This document shows, piece after piece, positions 36,400-38,946 of a stretch of 38,946 bases of DNA. Made by a program: the position numbers and the translations under genes. The stretch is from positions 1 to 38,946 of the forward strand of contig JACOMS010000006.1 in NCBI GenBank assembly GCA_014324115.1, read 5' to 3'. Position 1 is the first letter of the stretch. Every line of letters starts with the position of its first letter. The notes beneath the pieces are model-generated. The model was not told where the DNA came from. It searched no databases and saw nothing but the letters and a program-made list of their open reading frames with translations. This DNA is from Hyphomonadaceae bacterium (GTDB lineage Bacteria > Pseudomonadota > Alphaproteobacteria > Caulobacterales > Maricaulaceae).

Positions 36400-37128
36400 T
36401 TAATAGCCCAGATGCTGACCGCCATCGACGGCAATCATCTGCCCCGTGACCGACTCCGCAGAAAGAAGATAGAGTACAGCCTGCAAAAGACCGTCCGGCG
36501 GGGAACCCAGGCCCAGAAGTGTAGACGATTTTTCCGCGTCAAATTCACGGTCAGTCTGATGCAGGTTTTTAAGGGTCGGTCCCGGTCCGACGGCATTGAC
36601 GCGGATGCGCGGGGCCAGGGATTGTGCCAGGGTTTTTGTTGCCCAGAACAGTCCGGCTTTGGACAGACTGTAAGTGAAATAATCCGGCCCGGGCTTCAAC
36701 ACCAGCTGATCAATCATATTGATAATGTTCCCGTGCATGTCATCAGGCAGATTTTGCGCCATGCAACGGGCCAGCCGGATCCCGGCATACAGATTGACGT
36801 TCATATGATGATCAAATGTGCCGCGCGTAAAATCTGTGGCTGCGTCCGGTGAGAATGTGGAGGCATTGTTTATCAAAACCGTGACAGGCTCACCTAATTG
36901 CATACAGGCCCGCAGGACGAGTGTATCCAGATCCTGCGGCACACCAAGATTGGCATGAACAGCGACGGCGCGAATGCCTGTCTCCGACAGCTCTTCGACG
37001 AGGGCATCGGCCCTAACCGCGGAACGGTTGTAATGGACGGCAATGTTGTAGCCGTCACGGGCAAGACCGCGGGTAATGACCTCGCCGATACGTACGCTAC
37101 CTCCTGTGATGAGTGCCGCTTTGCTCAT
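36400..37128 (-). CDS. SDR oxidoreductase, pteridine-reductase-like
   Basis: 242 residues. LITGGSVRIGEVITRGLARD (TGxxxRxG-type NADP loop), VLINNASTFSP and the catalytic YFTYSLSKAGLF (Tyr-x3-Lys) are seen. The Arg in the first loop (SVRIG) and the adjacent folB are typical of the pteridine/dihydropteridine reductase-like group, which reduces pterins or folates. The stop is one base before the folB start. Confidence 0.9.
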   Translation of the reverse strand: MSKAALITGGSVRIGEVITRGLARDGYNIAVHYNRSAVRADALVEELSETGIRAVAVHANLGVPQDLDTLVLRACMQLGEPVTVLINNASTFSPDAATDFTRGTFDHHMNVNLYAGIRLARCMAQNLPDDMHGNIINMIDQLVLKPGPDYFTYSLSKAGLFWATKTLAQSLAPRIRVNAVGPGPTLKNLHQTDREFDAEKSSTLLGLGSPPDGLLQAVLYLLSAESVTGQMIAVDGGQHLGY

Positions 37129-37157
37129 GTCAGCGATTTTCTATCCGGCATGCCCGG

Positions 37158-38132
37158 TTACGTGATGCCCAGAACCCGTACTCCCAGGTAAATCCCGTAG
37201 CTGACGAGGAAAACGAGCCCTGTTCTGCGTCCGATGGGCTGCCGCGACAGGACGAAGAACAACAGCGCCGCCGCCGCCGCGAGCATGACCCAAATATCAA
37301 ACATCACTGTTTTGTCTTCGACTGCGACGGGCCCGGCCAGGGCCGAAGCCCCGCCTACCGCAAACAGGTTGAATACATTGGAGCCGATCACATTGCCGAT
37401 GGCAACGCCTGAATGACCGCGCCATGCCGCAACAACAACAGTGGCGACTTCGGGCAGTGACGTGCCGATAGCCACTATGGTCAAACCGATAATTGTCTCG
37501 CTTATGCCGAAAAATTCAGCAATGTCGACAGCGTTATCGACAATCATTTTACCGCCCGCGATCAGCCCGACAGACCCGGCAATAACAAAAAGCGCCGACA
37601 CCCAAACCGATGCCGGTGGGCCATCCTTGTCCTGACTGATTTCCGTTATGTCGGCCAAAACAGGATCCTCGGCCCCGATTTTGGCGAGGCGAAACATCCA
37701 CAGCAGAAAGATGAAGATACCGGCGAGCAATATGGCGCCCTGCCACATGACGAGAGGGTTGCCGAGAAAAATCAGAAGAATGAAAATACTTGTAGCCACC
37801 AGGCAGACAAAGGCATTACGCGCCACGCCCGGCATATTTGTCGGGATAGCCATAACAAGGGCCGGTGCACCAAGAGCCAGAAACACGTTGGCAATGTTCG
37901 AGCCGACAATGTTTCCGGAAGCCAGCTCACTGGCGTCCTCCAGCACCGCCTGTATGCCGACTACGAGTTCCGGCGCAGACGTACCGAAGGCCACAATCGT
38001 CAGGCCCACGATCAGAACAGGCACTCCCCAATGCCGGGCAAGCGCCGCCGCGCCGCGCACCACCCAGTCGCCGGCTACCACCAGGATCAGAATCCCGATA
38101 ATGAGCAGGAAAAAGCTCAATGCAATCGTCAT
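37158..38132 (-). CDS. Calcium/sodium antiporter (CaCA superfamily, YrbG-like)
   Basis: 324 residues, ten or so spans. Both alpha repeats are visible: GTSAPELVVGI and ASGNIVGSNIANVFLALG in the first half, IGTSLPEVATVVVAA and AIGNVIGSNVFNLFAVGG in the second. Such proteins exchange Ca2+ or similar ions for Na+ or K+. It starts 12 bp after a small membrane-protein gene and precedes the SDR gene by 29 bp. Confidence 0.94.
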   Translation of the reverse strand: MTIALSFFLLIIGILILVVAGDWVVRGAAALARHWGVPVLIVGLTIVAFGTSAPELVVGIQAVLEDASELASGNIVGSNIANVFLALGAPALVMAIPTNMPGVARNAFVCLVATSIFILLIFLGNPLVMWQGAILLAGIFIFLLWMFRLAKIGAEDPVLADITEISQDKDGPPASVWVSALFVIAGSVGLIAGGKMIVDNAVDIAEFFGISETIIGLTIVAIGTSLPEVATVVVAAWRGHSGVAIGNVIGSNVFNLFAVGGASALAGPVAVEDKTVMFDIWVMLAAAAALLFFVLSRQPIGRRTGLVFLVSYGIYLGVRVLGIT

Positions 38133-38144
38133 GAAGCGGGATTT

Positions 38145-38279
38145 CTAATCGAATCGTTTGAACTCGATAATGTTCATGCCGCCGAACAGAATCATGAACA
38201 GCAGAAACGTAAAAATCACCGGATTGAGGGTGAAAAAACCAAAAATGCTGATCCCGCCTGCCGAGATAAGGGATACCAT
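38145..38279 (-). CDS. Small membrane protein, first gene of the antiporter operon
   Basis: 44 residues, ATG 38279 after GGAG at about 7 nt. MVSLISAGGISIFGFFTLNP is followed by a span FTFLLFMILFGG and a charged end NIIEFKRFD. No family recognised. Tight linkage to the antiporter (12 bp) suggests an auxiliary or stabilising subunit; that is inference. Confidence 0.6.
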   Translation of the reverse strand: MVSLISAGGISIFGFFTLNPVIFTFLLFMILFGGMNIIEFKRFD

Positions 38280-38611
38280 AATGCACTCCGTAAAAATCAA
38301 TATTCAAGATGTTGCGCTCCATAGACCGCTTCCCTGCAAAGGCCAAGTGGACACTTCCGTCAATGTTTACTTCAAGTATGAGGGATTCTGTCCGGGCGTT
38401 TGGCTGCGCGCCCTGTATGCCCCCATTTCAGGGTGCCCTATTGCCGGAAAAAGGCCAGGTCCGAAGTACCCGAATTCGTTCCTGTCACGCAAGCATCAGA
38501 TTTTCGACATCATAGAATTATCTATTTCTATGAAAATAAATGTGGACAGTGTGACATGGCCGGACTAGGACGAAGGCTCAAGTAACCGGCAGGAAGACTT
38601 TGGAGTTGTTA
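38280..38611. other. Divergent intergenic region before the right-end lipoprotein gene
   Basis: About 330 bp that must hold promoters in both directions. No convincing gene. An AT-rich stretch near 38510-38545 may hold the rightward promoter; no clear -35/-10 pair was found. Confidence 0.5.
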
Positions 38612-38946
38612 ATGAATTGGACTGTTTTCCGTAACATGGTGCTGGCGTCGGTTGCCGGTTTGGCACTGGCCGCCTGTGGCAACGGTGATAACGACACCTT
38701 TCGTTTAATACGACAGATTCCACCCCCACCTCCCCCGGCTGATACGGCTGCGCCTGAGGTGAGCTTCAGTCCGGCGATACTGGCCGTGGATTCCGGCGGT
38801 ACGGGGTCATCAACCCTCACCGCGACGGATAATGTGGGTGTCACGACCGGACCCGAGGTGACATGTACGGTGGGTTCCTTTGCCGACAATACCTACACAG
38901 CGCCTGTTGTCAGTGCTGATACCATGGCGACGTGTACCGCGACGGC
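38612..38946 (+). CDS. Lipoprotein with Ig-like/VCBS-type repeats, truncated by the window end
   Basis: ATG 38612 follows GGAG at 6 nt. The first 111 residues are present. MNWTVFRNMVLASVAGLALA then AC is a lipoprotein signal with lipobox LALAAC (Cys at about 22). A linker with six prolines (IPPPPPPADTAAP, about 38-50) follows, then the beginning of a strand-rich region FSPAILAVDSGGTGSSTLTA and DNVGVTTGPEVTCTVGSF, like bacterial Ig-like repeats. Probably anchored in the outer membrane. The full length and domain count lie outside the window. Confidence 0.75.
   Translation, partial: MNWTVFRNMVLASVAGLALAACGNGDNDTFRLIRQIPPPPPPADTAAPEVSFSPAILAVDSGGTGSSTLTATDNVGVTTGPEVTCTVGSFADNTYTAPVVSADTMATCTAT

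Overview
The window is chromosomal DNA of an alphaproteobacterium of moderately high GC. The evidence is the run rpmH-rnpA-yidC-engB-argB, a GatCAB amidotransferase set, a pteridine-reductase-like SDR next to folB, a TVP38/TMEM64 protein next to a mercuric-reductase-like flavoprotein, and DUF1036 and YjbR proteins of alphaproteobacterial type. Order or genus cannot be fixed from the sequence alone.

Positions 1 to about 11,020 form an accessory, defence-type island. It opens with the last 64 codons of a gene resembling MmeI-like DNA methyltransferases. The 3' end of that gene recurs twice more as diverged fragments (about 1750-1878 and 2977-3093). The three copies bracket two cargo modules: a broken DUF1828-like gene carrying an extremely T-rich insert, and a membrane protein plus DUF1863-type TIR protein pair whose TIR C-terminus has been replaced by the tail of the neighbouring gene. 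Next come a structured-looking non-coding stretch with an exact 46-bp tandem duplication, a ClpP-fold serine dehydrogenase proteinase (SDH) overlapping a small gene with a repeated YDPSL peptide, a two-gene unit ending in an IrrE-like protein without its zinc motif, and a three-gene operon with overlapping ends: PD-(D/E)XK nuclease, SF2 helicase and GIY-YIG (T5orf172-like) protein. The last operon and the repeat-bounded cargo array are the best candidates for undescribed systems.

Positions 11,120-15,350 are on the minus strand: a Sel1-like protein, then TVP38/TMEM64, FAD-disulfide oxidoreductase and an orphan sensor histidine kinase as an operon. Positions 15,590-21,115 carry the rpmH-rnpA-yidC-engB housekeeping cluster, an AT-rich foreign-looking gene, argB and an exported DUF1036 protein.

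Positions 21,116-26,740 hold a decayed stretch (hairpin and PhzF-like remnant), an acyltransferase-3 protein, a TPP riboswitch directly controlling a YjbR/MmcQ-type gene followed by thiC, an IS481-type remnant, and a PlsC-like acyltransferase. Positions 26,798-30,932 hold gatC-gatA-gatB and a nitroreductase. The right part has an ABC exporter and a divergent TonB-dependent receptor, a compact minus-strand operon (small membrane protein, CaCA antiporter, SDR, folB), and the start of a secreted lipoprotein cut by the window end. No tRNA, rRNA, CRISPR array or complete insertion sequence was seen.
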